Source: Planctomycetaceae bacterium (GTDB lineage Bacteria; Planctomycetota; Planctomycetia; Pirellulales; Thermoguttaceae). Taken from it: 39,386 nucleotides of DNA. Shown piece by piece: positions 8,944-16,554 of this stretch. The notes beneath the pieces were generated by a model. The model ran no database searches and was not told where the DNA came from. It saw only the letters and a program-made list of their open reading frames with translations. A program made the position numbers and the translations under genes. The DNA lies in contig SUVI01000009.1 in NCBI GenBank assembly GCA_015062085.1, positions 9,812 through 49,197 of the forward strand, in the 5' to 3' direction. Numbering within the stretch: position 1 is the first letter of the stretch; each line of letters begins with the position of its first letter.

Positions 8944-9486
8944 ATGGAAGAATACGCGGGACATTTTAAGTTTTTTAGCGCGGGATGGTTCGAGGGGCAT
9001 CATCGAATCATCCACGGCTACCTGTACGCGTTGACGAAGGATCGGCATCTTGCGGATGATCTGACGCAGGAGACGTTCATGAAAGCGTGGGAGTACCGGG
9101 AGCGATATGAAGAACGCGGAGTGTCGAAAGCGTTTCTTTTTCAGATCGCGTCGCGCAGTTTAAAGGATCACTACCGCCGAAAGCATGAAGTGCTTTGCGG
9201 TGAGGAGGCGTGGTCTGCATGGGAGCGTGAGGCGGGAGAACCGGGACCTGAAGAGAGTGCGGAGACTGCGGAGGAGATCGCTCGAATGCATCGAGTTATG
9301 GCGCGATTGAGTCGGGCGCAGCAGGAGGTACTTTCTTTGAGGTACTTCAGTCAGCTCACCTTTTCGGAGATCGCCCGGATCTTGGAGATGCCGCTGAACA
9401 CGGTTTTGAGTCATGCGCGGCGCGGGCTGGCTGCACTCAAAGAGAATTTTGAAGACGGGGCGGACCTGTCGAGACGGGAGGTCTGA
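8944..9486 (+). CDS. ECF-type RNA polymerase sigma factor
   Basis: Cytoplasmic sigma-70 family factor of about 180 residues, the usual ECF length. Region 2 is near residues 15-65 (YLYALTKDRHLADDLTQETF, then KAWEYRERY), including the DDLTQETF core-binding helix. Region 4 is near residues 120-170 (LSRAQQEVLSLRYFSQLTFS, then EIARILEMPLNTVLSHARRG), a helix-turn-helix for -35 recognition. The ATG at 8944 has no good ribosome-binding site; in-frame TTG (8917) and GTG (8923) would add nine or seven residues, with GGGAG lying inside that stretch. The next two genes follow at 6 and 12 bases, forming one operon. The family normally answers an envelope or extracytoplasmic signal through a membrane anti-sigma factor; the target regulon is not visible. 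Confidence 0.9.
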   Translation: MEEYAGHFKFFSAGWFEGHHRIIHGYLYALTKDRHLADDLTQETFMKAWEYRERYEERGVSKAFLFQIASRSLKDHYRRKHEVLCGEEAWSAWEREAGEPGPEESAETAEEIARMHRVMARLSRAQQEVLSLRYFSQLTFSEIARILEMPLNTVLSHARRGLAALKENFEDGADLSRREV

Positions 9487-9492
9487 AGAGAG

Positions 9493-10125
9493 ATGGACGA
9501 ATTCATGAAGGAAAATGCGGTTTCGTTGACTGAGGCGGAACGGGAAATGGAGCTGGAGCTGGAACTTGAACTCACCGAGGATCCGGTGTGGGCAGAGTTT
9601 GGCGAGATCCTTTCAGCGGCACATTTGGCTGTTTATGCAGGCCCGGTGAGTGGGAGTGCCGGTACTTCGGCGAAAGAGGAGAAGACGGTTTTTCCCGAGT
9701 GCGTTCATGAGATCTCGAAGATCCAGGGGGGGCGACGGTCTAGCTGGCGGCCGTGGGCGTTCGTTTCTCTTGCTGTTTTGGCATTTACGGCGGTGTTTCT
9801 CGGGAGCCGATACAGAGTGGACGTGAGAAACAACTCGGGAGTCCAACTAACGCAGGAAACGTTTTCTGATTTGGAACGCAATGTGGATCCGGAGTTTGCT
9901 TCGGGGGATGGACCTGCGTTCGAGCCCGCATTGGATCCGGATAGCGAGTCTGTTGAGGCAGCAGATGAGTTTGCTTGGGAATCCGGGGAATGGGAACTCG
10001 CAGATTTTGACCAACTGGTCGAGCAGGTCGGACGGAGCGAAGCGCCATTGGATTGGGAGATCGCGATACTTGGGAATTCCTTGCGTGAATTAACGGAAGA
10101 AACGGAAGATGAGGATTGGTTTTAA
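9493..10125 (+). CDS. Single-pass membrane protein, putative anti-sigma factor
   Basis: Unrecognised 210-residue protein. Residues 1-85 are mostly acidic with a run of Glu-Leu repeats (residues 18-28) and are expected to be cytoplasmic. RRSSWRPW precedes one membrane helix (about 87-104), and the last 105 residues are strongly acidic and expected to be periplasmic. No zinc-binding HxxxCxxC anti-sigma motif is seen. The position directly after an ECF sigma gene (6-base gap, GAGG and AGAG-type binding site) and the N-in single-pass topology are those of many anti-sigma factors, so this role is inferred from context rather than similarity. The next gene's ribosome-binding site (AAAGGAG) overlaps this stop codon. 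Confidence 0.6.
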   Translation: MDEFMKENAVSLTEAEREMELELELELTEDPVWAEFGEILSAAHLAVYAGPVSGSAGTSAKEEKTVFPECVHEISKIQGGRRSSWRPWAFVSLAVLAFTAVFLGSRYRVDVRNNSGVQLTQETFSDLERNVDPEFASGDGPAFEPALDPDSESVEAADEFAWESGEWELADFDQLVEQVGRSEAPLDWEIAILGNSLRELTEETEDEDWF

Positions 10126-10137
10126 AGGAGATTTTTG

Positions 10138-11079
10138 ATGAAACGGATCTGGATGATGTGTGCCGTTTTGACGGCAGGGGCGGGAGCGGCGGAGCTGATC
10201 CATGCGCAGGACATGCCTGCGGTTGAGGATGCTGCGGAGTCGGTGAGCGTGCCGGAGTCGGTGAGTGTACCGGAGTCGGTGAGTGTACCGGAGTCGGTGA
10301 GCGTACTGGAGGCGTCGGAAGCCGCGGTCACTGCGGAAATTTCGGCAGGAGTTCCGGAAAATATGGCGGTACATCCGGAGGAAGGCGCTGTGCATCCGGA
10401 AGCACTTCAGGCGCATAAGCGTGAGAAGTCGGATGCCCGTAAAGCGGAAAAACGCGGAAAGGATCGCGAACATATGGGGAAAGATCCTTCCGTGAAAAAG
10501 GAAGGCGGAGATCGTTCGGATAAAAAGGAAGCCGGAGATCGTCCGGATAAAAAGGAAGGCGGAGATCGTCCGGATAAAAAGGAAGCCGGAGATCGTCCGG
10601 ATAAAAAGGAAGCCGGAGATCGTCCGGATAAAAAGGAAGCCGGAGATCGTCCGGAACGGAAGTGGGGAAAGAAGGAGGGACGTAAATTTCAGGAGAAACT
10701 GGCAAAATCGAAATTCAAGAGCGATTTGAGCCGCCAGGATCTTCTTCGTTCGCCGCAGGAAGCATTCAAGACGCACCCGGAATTCAAGAAGCTGGTGGAA
10801 GAGGAACTGCGTTTGGAACGTCAGAGCCGCGCGTTGGTCCAGCAGATCAAAAATGAGAAAGACAGTTCAAAGAAAGACGTGCTCCGTGAAGAATTGCGCA
10901 AGGTCGTGGGAGAGCATTTCGTCGTGAAGCAGGAGCGTCGGCTTTACGAGTTGAAATTGCTTGAAGAACGGATCCTGGAACTTCGTGCACAGATCGAAGG
11001 GCGGAATGAACGTAAGGAACTGATCATCGAGCGGCGTATGATGGATCTGATCGGCACGGAGGAAGATCTGCAGTTTTGA
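10138..11079 (+). CDS. Secreted repeat-rich helical protein, possible periplasmic sensor
   Basis: Protein of 313 residues of unknown family. A signal peptide (MKRIWMMCAVLTAGAGAAEL, cleavage expected near the IHAQ segment, residues 21-24) directs it out of the cytoplasm. Next comes an acidic SVSVPE repeat, then six KE(G/A)GDRPDK-type nonapeptides (residues 121-174) that are basic and disordered in character. The last 120 residues are a charged, continuously helical region (LVEEELRLERQSRALVQQ, then LYELKLLEERILELRAQIEG) predicted to form a coiled coil. AAAGGAG at 10124-10130 decides the ATG at 10138 rather than the TTG three bases earlier. As third gene after a sigma factor and a membrane protein, it could be the periplasmic signal sensor, as in CnrYXH-type systems (inference; no sequence similarity is claimed). 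A terminator follows. Confidence 0.65.
   Translation: MKRIWMMCAVLTAGAGAAELIHAQDMPAVEDAAESVSVPESVSVPESVSVPESVSVLEASEAAVTAEISAGVPENMAVHPEEGAVHPEALQAHKREKSDARKAEKRGKDREHMGKDPSVKKEGGDRSDKKEAGDRPDKKEGGDRPDKKEAGDRPDKKEAGDRPDKKEAGDRPERKWGKKEGRKFQEKLAKSKFKSDLSRQDLLRSPQEAFKTHPEFKKLVEEELRLERQSRALVQQIKNEKDSSKKDVLREELRKVVGEHFVVKQERRLYELKLLEERILELRAQIEGRNERKELIIERRMMDLIGTEEDLQF
10237..10308 (+). repeat. Four 18-bp in-frame repeats (SVSVPE)
   Basis: Units begin at 10237, 10255, 10273 and 10291; the pattern is GAGTCGGTGAGYGTRCCG, with the last unit ending CTG. Each encodes ESVSVP. Copies differ only at third positions and at the last codon. Confidence 0.9.
10498..10659 (+). repeat. Six 27-bp in-frame repeats (KEAGDRPDK)
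   Basis: Units start at 10498, 10525, 10552, 10579, 10606 and 10633. They are nearly identical at the DNA level; units 1 and 3 have Gly and the others Ala at the third residue, unit 1 has Ser for Pro at the seventh residue, and the last unit ends PER instead of PDK. The low divergence suggests recent expansion. Confidence 0.9.
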
Positions 11080-11137
11080 GTCTTCCGGAGGTGCATTTTG
11101 AGGCTGATCGTGTGAAAAGCGGTGAAAAAGGCGGAAG

Positions 11138-11173
11138 ATCCCAAGAACTTTCGAGTTTTTGGGATTTCTTTTT
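11138..11173 (+). terminator. Rho-independent terminator with UUCG tetraloop
   Basis: ATCCCAAGAACT (11138-11149) pairs with AGTTTTTGGGAT (11154-11165), one G-U wobble in a 12-bp stem, closed by TTCG (11150-11153). TTCTTTTT follows. It ends the sigma factor operon. Confidence 0.9.
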
Positions 11174-11194
11174 GGAAAATTTTCTTTGGAAATC

Positions 11195-11223
11195 TTGACA
11201 AAAAAACGCAAACCGACTAAAAT
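11195..11223 (+). promoter_or_regulatory. Sigma-70 type promoter of the PHP-domain gene
   Basis: TTGACA (11195-11200), 17-bp spacer, TAAAAT (11218-11223). A consensus -35 and optimal spacing make this one of the best promoters in the window. Transcription would start near 11230, about 150 bases before the ATG at 11379. Confidence 0.75.
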
Positions 11224-11378
11224 AAAAACAGTCTCACGCAGGAGAGTGTGAGTGCAGTAAGAATTTGAGTGCGGTATCGAAGATCGCTGGTAAATGGCGT
11301 TCTGGACATTTCCTGCGGTTTTGCCGGCTGACCGCCGATTTTTTTATTTTTTCCTGCTATTCAAGAAAGGACCCCGCC

Positions 11379-12794
11379 ATGAAATCTTTTTCACGCCGCG
11401 AATTTTTGAAAACTTCCGCTGTCGTAGGATCTGCGCCGCTGCTTGCGGGCGGAGCTGCGTCTGTGAGTGCTTCGGAAGCACAGGGAACTTCCGGGATCGA
11501 TCCTGGAGCTGCTTCCGGAACTGCGCGCTGGTACAAGGGCCAGCTTCACACGCATTCCCAGTGGAGTGACGGCGGCGGAATGCCGGAGTCGGTCTGTGCG
11601 GTCTACAAAGAGAACGGATACGATTTTTTCTGTCTGTCGGACCACAATGGCTTCCAGTCAGAGGAACTGAAATTTAAGGGATTTGGTTTTTCAAAGGAGC
11701 CGGCGGACAAATCGGCGTTTGAGGGAGAGACTTCGACATGGAAATGCGTCATCGATGAAAAGGGCTGGGCGAAAATGCGGAAGGCGAACTACCAGCAGGC
11801 GATCGACAAATTTGGCGAAGGTTCGGTAAAGATGAAGGTGGTGGACGGCGATACGTATGTGCGTTTGAAGACGTTCGCTGAACTTGAGGAACAGTTCAAT
11901 GAACCGGGGGAATTTCTTCTGATCCCGGGGTGGGAACAGACTGGATCGTCGCAGGACGGAATGCAGGTCCACATGAATTTCATCAATGTGAAGAGCTGGT
12001 TCCCGTACATTCGAAAGGCTGATCCGGCAGAGACGATTTACGAGACGATGATCGCGGGTGAGAAGGAGTACGCGGATAATGATGAGCCGTACCTCTTCAT
12101 TCTGAATCATCCGCAGTGGCCGTACTATGATATTTCGCCGGAAGTGCTTGTGAAGCTGGATCGGGTACTTTTCTGGGAACTGACGAACAATCCGCGTTCC
12201 GGCGGTCCGACGGTCGATGGAGCGTGGGATCCGGAAAAGTACTGGGACGTCGTGAATGCTTACCGTGCGGCAAACCGGAAGCCGCTCCTTTGGGGTACCG
12301 GGTCGGATGATGCCCATTCGATCTATCCGAATGCTGTCTGCAAGGATGGTCCGTTCTTCGGTTGGAATATGGTGCGTGCGGAAGAGCTTACGACGCGGGC
12401 GATCATTGAGTCGATGCTTCGCGGAGATTTTTATGTTTCGACTGGCGTGACGCTCAAGGACGTTCAGTTCTGTAAGGAGACCGGTACGCTGAAAGTCTCG
12501 GTCGATGCGGTTTCCGGAGAAGGGGTGAAGATCGAGTTCATCGGCACGAAGAAGACGTTTGACCGCAAGTCGGAGATCATTGAGACGGAAAAACCGAAGC
12601 GCAAGATCGGATCTTATCCGGACAATATCGGTGTCGTGCTGAAGACGGTCGATGGTTTGGAGGGTGAGTATACGCTCCAGCAGGACGATCTTTACGTTCG
12701 TGCACGCATCACGGTCGCGGGGTCCGAGTATGAAAAGTTCAAGAAATATGAACTTCTGATGCCGTGTGCCTGGACGCAGCCGTACACGAAGTAG
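11379..12794 (+). CDS. Tat-exported PHP-domain protein
   Basis: Protein of 471 residues. A twin-arginine signal is present (SFSRREFLK, then a hydrophobic stretch to about residue 34), so it is exported folded, probably with bound metal. The PHP-type metal ligands are recognisable: HTHS (H57 and H59), SDHNG (D88 and H89), a later NHPQ and a GSDDAH motif near the C-terminal end of the catalytic domain. PHP proteins use two or three metals to hydrolyse phosphate esters; the substrate here is unknown. The last 100 residues look like a beta-rich accessory domain. AAGAAAGGA sits 7 bases before the ATG; an in-frame start at 11265 would place 38 residues before the Tat motif and is rejected. The gene is flanked by its own promoter and terminator, so it is monocistronic. 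Confidence 0.8.
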   Translation: MKSFSRREFLKTSAVVGSAPLLAGGAASVSASEAQGTSGIDPGAASGTARWYKGQLHTHSQWSDGGGMPESVCAVYKENGYDFFCLSDHNGFQSEELKFKGFGFSKEPADKSAFEGETSTWKCVIDEKGWAKMRKANYQQAIDKFGEGSVKMKVVDGDTYVRLKTFAELEEQFNEPGEFLLIPGWEQTGSSQDGMQVHMNFINVKSWFPYIRKADPAETIYETMIAGEKEYADNDEPYLFILNHPQWPYYDISPEVLVKLDRVLFWELTNNPRSGGPTVDGAWDPEKYWDVVNAYRAANRKPLLWGTGSDDAHSIYPNAVCKDGPFFGWNMVRAEELTTRAIIESMLRGDFYVSTGVTLKDVQFCKETGTLKVSVDAVSGEGVKIEFIGTKKTFDRKSEIIETEKPKRKIGSYPDNIGVVLKTVDGLEGEYTLQQDDLYVRARITVAGSEYEKFKKYELLMPCAWTQPYTK

Positions 12795-12870
12795 GAACGG
12801 CGGTCAGAGAGTCGGTGAAATGGATCGCTGCTGAATGGCGGTCTGAGGAAACTTGACCGTTTCTCATTTG

Positions 12871-12920
12871 CCTGAAATTTCATGAGAGACCTCCGTTTTC
12901 CATGGAATTTCAGGTTTTTT
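12871..12920 (+). terminator. Rho-independent terminator after the PHP-domain gene
   Basis: CCTGAAATTTCATG (12871-12884) pairs with CATGGAATTTCAGG (12901-12914) in a 14-bp stem with one G-U wobble; TTTTTT follows. The remainder of the gap to 13050 holds a 10-bp palindrome (AACCGCGGTT, 12951-12960) but no convincing promoter. Confidence 0.85.
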
Positions 12921-13050
12921 GTTTGAAAAAAGTGTGCGTCATAGGTGCGGAACCGCGGTTTTCGTATCCGGGGATCGTGGAAAATATTCGGGGCCATTGG
13001 GAGAGTTTTCCGGTAAAGTAATGCGGAAAATGAACTTTCTGCGGATTTCC

Positions 13051-13176
13051 GGAGTGAAGTTTCGTGAAATTGGAGTGAAGTTTCGTGAAATTGGTGTGAA
13101 GTTTCGTGAAATTGGTGTGAAGTTTCGTGAAATTGGTGTGAAGTTTCGTGAAATTGGTGTGAAGTTTCGTGAAATT
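13051..13176 (+). repeat. Six 21-bp tandem repeats immediately upstream of the BatA-like gene
   Basis: Units start at 13051, 13072, 13093, 13114, 13135 and 13156 and differ only at their third base (GGAGTG in units 1-2, GGTGTG in units 3-6). Each contains the imperfect dyad AGTTTCGTGAAATT. Because the period equals two turns of B-DNA, the six dyads lie on the same face. Each unit also contains GTG AAA TTG G(A/T)G TGA, a four-codon reading frame, in the frame of the downstream gene; in the final unit the stop is lost and the frame runs into the gene. Confidence 0.95.
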
Positions 13177-13186
13177 GGGGGGAGGA

Positions 13187-15337
13187 ATGCCAGAATTGGG
13201 AAATTTGCAGGATCCGGCAGCGCTTGGGTGGCTGATCCTCTGTTTGATCCCGCTGCTCGTTTTTTATTTTTTCCGACGTCAGCCAACGGTTGTACCGTGG
13301 GGAGCGTTTCGTTTTCTGCACAATGCTCAGGAAAAAGTGCGGAGAAAAACGCGATTTTGGGAGTTTTTCCGAATTTTGTCGCAGACTTTGGCGATTTTTT
13401 GTCTCGTCTTGGCGTTGGCGTCTCCCATCTTTTTTCCAGAAGAATTTTTCGCCTGCTTTTCCAGCATTTCTTGTAGCGATGGAAGTAGCGTTGGAAGTAG
13501 CGATGGTGAAACTGTGAGTTTCCCGCAAAAGGGAATTGCCCGAAACGGGATCGCCCACAGTCCGTCTGTTTCGTTTTCCGCAGAACATTTTTGTGTTTTT
13601 GTCGTGGATCGTTCTGCTTCAATGCGGGCGTTGGCGGAAGATGAACGTTCCGGAATCTCCGAGCCGACAGTCTCCCGCATGGAGCTAGCTCTTCGTGCGT
13701 GCCGGAAGCGTATGGAATTTTTGGAGGATCAGAAAACTCCAGTCAAAGTGTACGTTCTTCCTGTCGCGCTTGCGGAAATTCCTGAAGAGACCGCGTTTAT
13801 GTCCGAAGAGCTGTGGAATGCAGATCCTTCGGCAGTTTTGGGGCAGATCTACGGGGAAAAGGGGACGGCAGATTGGAAGGGGACTCTGCAAAATTTGAAG
13901 GAGCTGTTTCGGAGAAGTACGGGGACTTGCGCGGGAGTTACGGTCTTTTCGGATTTCACGGATGAGGCGTCCGTGCTCCGTGATTTTTTGAATGGCGTCG
14001 AGCAATTGGTTCCGGATGCCCAGCTGCAAATGGTTTCTGTGGGAGAGAATGCCGCTAATCTTGCTCTCCAGACACTTTCAGTGAAAGAAATGCCGATCCT
14101 GAAAAAGCGAAAGACGCCCATCATGATCGAGGTCCGGAGTGAGGGTATTTCGAAAAAAGTTTCTGTTTGTGTCGAACTGACGCTTTGGTCTGTGGGGGAG
14201 CAGGGGCTGGAAAAGTCCGTTCGGACTGAGAAATGGCTGACGCTTCCGCCGGATTCGGCTGCGGAGCTTGAATTTGAGGTCGAGTTTCCGGAGACTGGCG
14301 ATTTTTTGGTCGAGACGGTCCTGAAAAACGCAGTTTCCGACGAACGGCCTCTGACGGATCTTTTTTCGGCAGATGATTCCCGGCGTTTACCCGTTCGAGT
14401 GAAAGACCGCGCGAATTTTCTGATCGCCGAGGCTTGGGAGGCTGGTGCAGAAGCAGAACGGACTGTCGGTTCCATTTATCTGAAAAGCGCATTGGAGAGC
14501 ATTTTTGACGCGCGGTACTCTGATCCTTCGGAACCATCATATCGGATCGACTGCCGAAAAGATCCTGACTTCAGCATGCTGGATCCTGGTGCATACGATG
14601 CCGTTTTTCTTTGCGGACTTTCGCTCTTTAGTCCGGAGGAAACAGAGTCTTTGATTCGTGCAGCGCAAAATGGGACGGCTTTCTGGTTTTTTTGCGGACC
14701 AGGAGTTTCGGAGGAGTCCTTTCAGCCTCTGATCGCCATTTTGCCGGCATTGGCATCCGGAAAAGAGCAGCGTCTGCCGGCGAGTGAGGCTCTGCGGTTA
14801 AATGTTCCAGCCTCAGAGCATGAAGTCTCGGAGATCTTTCGCGAAAATCCCAATGCCGGGCTGGAGGAGATCCCGATCTCACGCCGGACGCCGCTCGTTT
14901 CGGTGAGCGGAGCGCAGATCGCAGTGCCTTTGGAATTCACGGATGGATCTCCATTTTTGATGGTGCGGGAATTGCCATACGCGCGGAGTGCGGTCTGTGC
15001 CGTCGCGGCAGATCCTTCCGGAAGTTCGTTGCCGCTCCTTCCAGTCTGGCTCCCGCTCGTGGAACGGACGCTCCATTTTCTACTTTCTGCACCGTGCCCA
15101 TTCCCGCCGCAGGCAGCTTCAAACTGTCCCCAGTCAGAATCCTTCCGTCTTAATCAGACGCTTGCACCGGCGGAAATCCCGGAGGATTGGGAGTTTTTTG
15201 CACATGAGACATTTTTGAGTGCTTCCGAAACGGAAGATCCTTCCAATCTAACGATCTCGCTTCTTTGGCTTCTGGCACTCGGGTTTCTTATAGCATCCAT
15301 TGGAGCCGGCGAGGGTCGGAAAAAAAGAAATTCCTGA
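13187..15337 (+). CDS. BatA-like membrane protein with von Willebrand A domain
   Basis: Membrane protein of 716 residues. The N-terminus matches the BatA/aerotolerance N-terminal domain: a first membrane helix, then FFRRQPTVVPWGAFRFLHN (residues 28-46) and a second helix (about 64-83). A MIDAS-like DRSAS motif (D141, S143, S145) begins a von Willebrand A region (about 135-300). A long extracytoplasmic part follows, and a last membrane helix lies at about 690-710. In Bat systems these proteins assemble with MoxR ATPases and DUF58 proteins; neither is in this window, so this copy is an orphan. ATG 13187 is placed only 1-2 bases after the GGAGG; an in-frame GTG at 13169, inside the last 21-bp repeat, is an alternative start with no clear binding site. 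Specific function unknown. Confidence 0.78.
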   Translation: MPELGNLQDPAALGWLILCLIPLLVFYFFRRQPTVVPWGAFRFLHNAQEKVRRKTRFWEFFRILSQTLAIFCLVLALASPIFFPEEFFACFSSISCSDGSSVGSSDGETVSFPQKGIARNGIAHSPSVSFSAEHFCVFVVDRSASMRALAEDERSGISEPTVSRMELALRACRKRMEFLEDQKTPVKVYVLPVALAEIPEETAFMSEELWNADPSAVLGQIYGEKGTADWKGTLQNLKELFRRSTGTCAGVTVFSDFTDEASVLRDFLNGVEQLVPDAQLQMVSVGENAANLALQTLSVKEMPILKKRKTPIMIEVRSEGISKKVSVCVELTLWSVGEQGLEKSVRTEKWLTLPPDSAAELEFEVEFPETGDFLVETVLKNAVSDERPLTDLFSADDSRRLPVRVKDRANFLIAEAWEAGAEAERTVGSIYLKSALESIFDARYSDPSEPSYRIDCRKDPDFSMLDPGAYDAVFLCGLSLFSPEETESLIRAAQNGTAFWFFCGPGVSEESFQPLIAILPALASGKEQRLPASEALRLNVPASEHEVSEIFRENPNAGLEEIPISRRTPLVSVSGAQIAVPLEFTDGSPFLMVRELPYARSAVCAVAADPSGSSLPLLPVWLPLVERTLHFLLSAPCPFPPQAASNCPQSESFRLNQTLAPAEIPEDWEFFAHETFLSASETEDPSNLTISLLWLLALGFLIASIGAGEGRKKRNS

Positions 15338-15352
15338 ATCTTCACTCAACGT

Positions 15353-15397
15353 AAAAAGAACGCCCAGTTCTGCCGGTAAACGGAGAAGCTGGGCGTT
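15353..15397 (-). terminator. Terminator of the bd-like oxidase operon (convergent gap)
   Basis: AACGCCCAG (15359-15367) and CTGGGCGTT (15389-15397) form a perfect 9-bp stem, extended by TTCT/AGAA beyond a one-base bulge. Read on the minus strand the right side ends in TTCTTTTT, so it best serves the minus-strand genes; the plus-strand side lacks a long T-run. Confidence 0.75.
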
Positions 15398-15423
15398 TCG
15401 TGCGTCAGTGCAAGACGCGAAAT

Positions 15424-16554
15424 TTATGCCGTTTCGCTTTTACGCAGATTTCGGACCACGATCGCGAGCATCCAGCTCAGAAGAAGCACGCCGAAGACGA
15501 ACGTACCAAGGAAAAGGCACATCGGGCCGAGGTCCGTCTTGACTGTGAACTGACTCAGCGGGAGATGACTTTCCAGCTGGAGGCTCTGGATCCAGAGACG
15601 GACGCACGCGAATACGGAGAGCGACACGATCTGGATGAGAAGCGTCAGAAATGCCGCAAATTTGCCATTACGGCCTGCCAAGAAAAGGAGTGCCAAGAAA
15701 GTCAGGACTGGTCCTGCAAGCCAAACGTTGGTCAGTGCGGGAAGCGGTGCGTCGAGACTTGAACCTTGAGCCAGCTGTGAGGTGAACGTAAGTGCACAGA
15801 CGATGAAACCCGCCATGCCGACACCGCCAAGGATCCGTGCACAGTGCGCTGACCAAGTGTGGTAGTCGGTTTCAGGTACGGCGTCACTTTCCTCTTTCGA
15901 GGAGGAAATACTGCGGTCGCAAAGCGTCCAGGCTGCCAGTGTACCGAACGCTAGCGAGATCATCATTCCCAGACGCGGCCAGATTTCCGGATTCAAGACT
16001 GCGGAACCCGTCCCGACGGAAGCTCCTGCCGAATTATGTGCGAGCCAGAGACTCTTCCACATTTCGGGTTCTGCCGTGAGTGTGAGTGCATTCACGAAAA
16101 CGAAACCGATGATGATGAAAAAAATGGACGCGATCCAGCCTGCGGCCCGCGTGTATCCGGGAATCGTGTCTGGATCCTTTTTCAGAGCGAACGCGTAATG
16201 GTAGATCCCATAGTATGCCGGAAGCAAAAGCGCGATGATCGCGAGCCAGTGCCAAGCCATGAGGATCGTCGCAGAATAGAACGTCCGACCGTAAAGGTAC
16301 TGGATGAAAAGGAGCGGCACGATGCCGAAGTTGATCCCAAAGGCGATGAAGACCGGCATTTGGCGAAGCAGTCGGCTGGACCAGCGGCGGGCGTTTCGGT
16401 TTCGGCTGCGATTCAGAAGAAGCGCAAGCGGGATCCCGACGAGCCAAAGGTTCATCAGAAGTGCGTGAAGCACGAATCCGAGGATCCGGAAAAAAATGAT
16501 GAACCAGAGGGGAGCCGCAAGGGGCTGGAGGGCAGTGGTTTCAATCGGCGGCAT
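15424..16554 (-). CDS. Polytopic subunit of a cytochrome bd-like complex
   Basis: Membrane protein of 376 residues with about eight to nine predicted helices and no periplasmic domain. Segments such as AFGINFGIVPLLFIQYLYG (about residues 71-90) followed by a MAWHWLAIIALLLPAYYG helix look like the GxxTGxxP region of cytochrome bd-type subunits, so it may be a degenerate second copy of the CydA-like fold rather than a canonical CydB. Its ATG is 14 bases inside the end of the preceding gene, with AAAGGAG at a good distance, so the two are translationally coupled and probably form a heterodimer. Likely site: inner membrane respiratory complex. Assignment rests on the partner more than on this sequence alone. 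Confidence 0.68.
   Translation of the reverse strand: MPPIETTALQPLAAPLWFIIFFRILGFVLHALLMNLWLVGIPLALLLNRSRNRNARRWSSRLLRQMPVFIAFGINFGIVPLLFIQYLYGRTFYSATILMAWHWLAIIALLLPAYYGIYHYAFALKKDPDTIPGYTRAAGWIASIFFIIIGFVFVNALTLTAEPEMWKSLWLAHNSAGASVGTGSAVLNPEIWPRLGMMISLAFGTLAAWTLCDRSISSSKEESDAVPETDYHTWSAHCARILGGVGMAGFIVCALTFTSQLAQGSSLDAPLPALTNVWLAGPVLTFLALLFLAGRNGKFAAFLTLLIQIVSLSVFACVRLWIQSLQLESHLPLSQFTVKTDLGPMCLFLGTFVFGVLLLSWMLAIVVRNLRKSETA

Noticed and set aside
10090..10776. Minus-strand repeat frame (LFIRTISGF repeats)
   Set aside because: It is the antisense reading of the KEAGDRPDK repeats; the plus-strand gene has a signal peptide and a strong ribosome-binding site.
13051..13176. Possible CRISPR array
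   Set aside because: The units are directly adjacent with no spacers, and no cas gene is present.
12919..13476. 185-codon plus-strand frame with GVKFREI heptads across the 21-bp repeats
   Set aside because: It runs about 290 bases into the BatA-like gene in another frame. The repeat period of 21 keeps any frame open; no ribosome-binding site or known domain. Kept only as a repeat feature.
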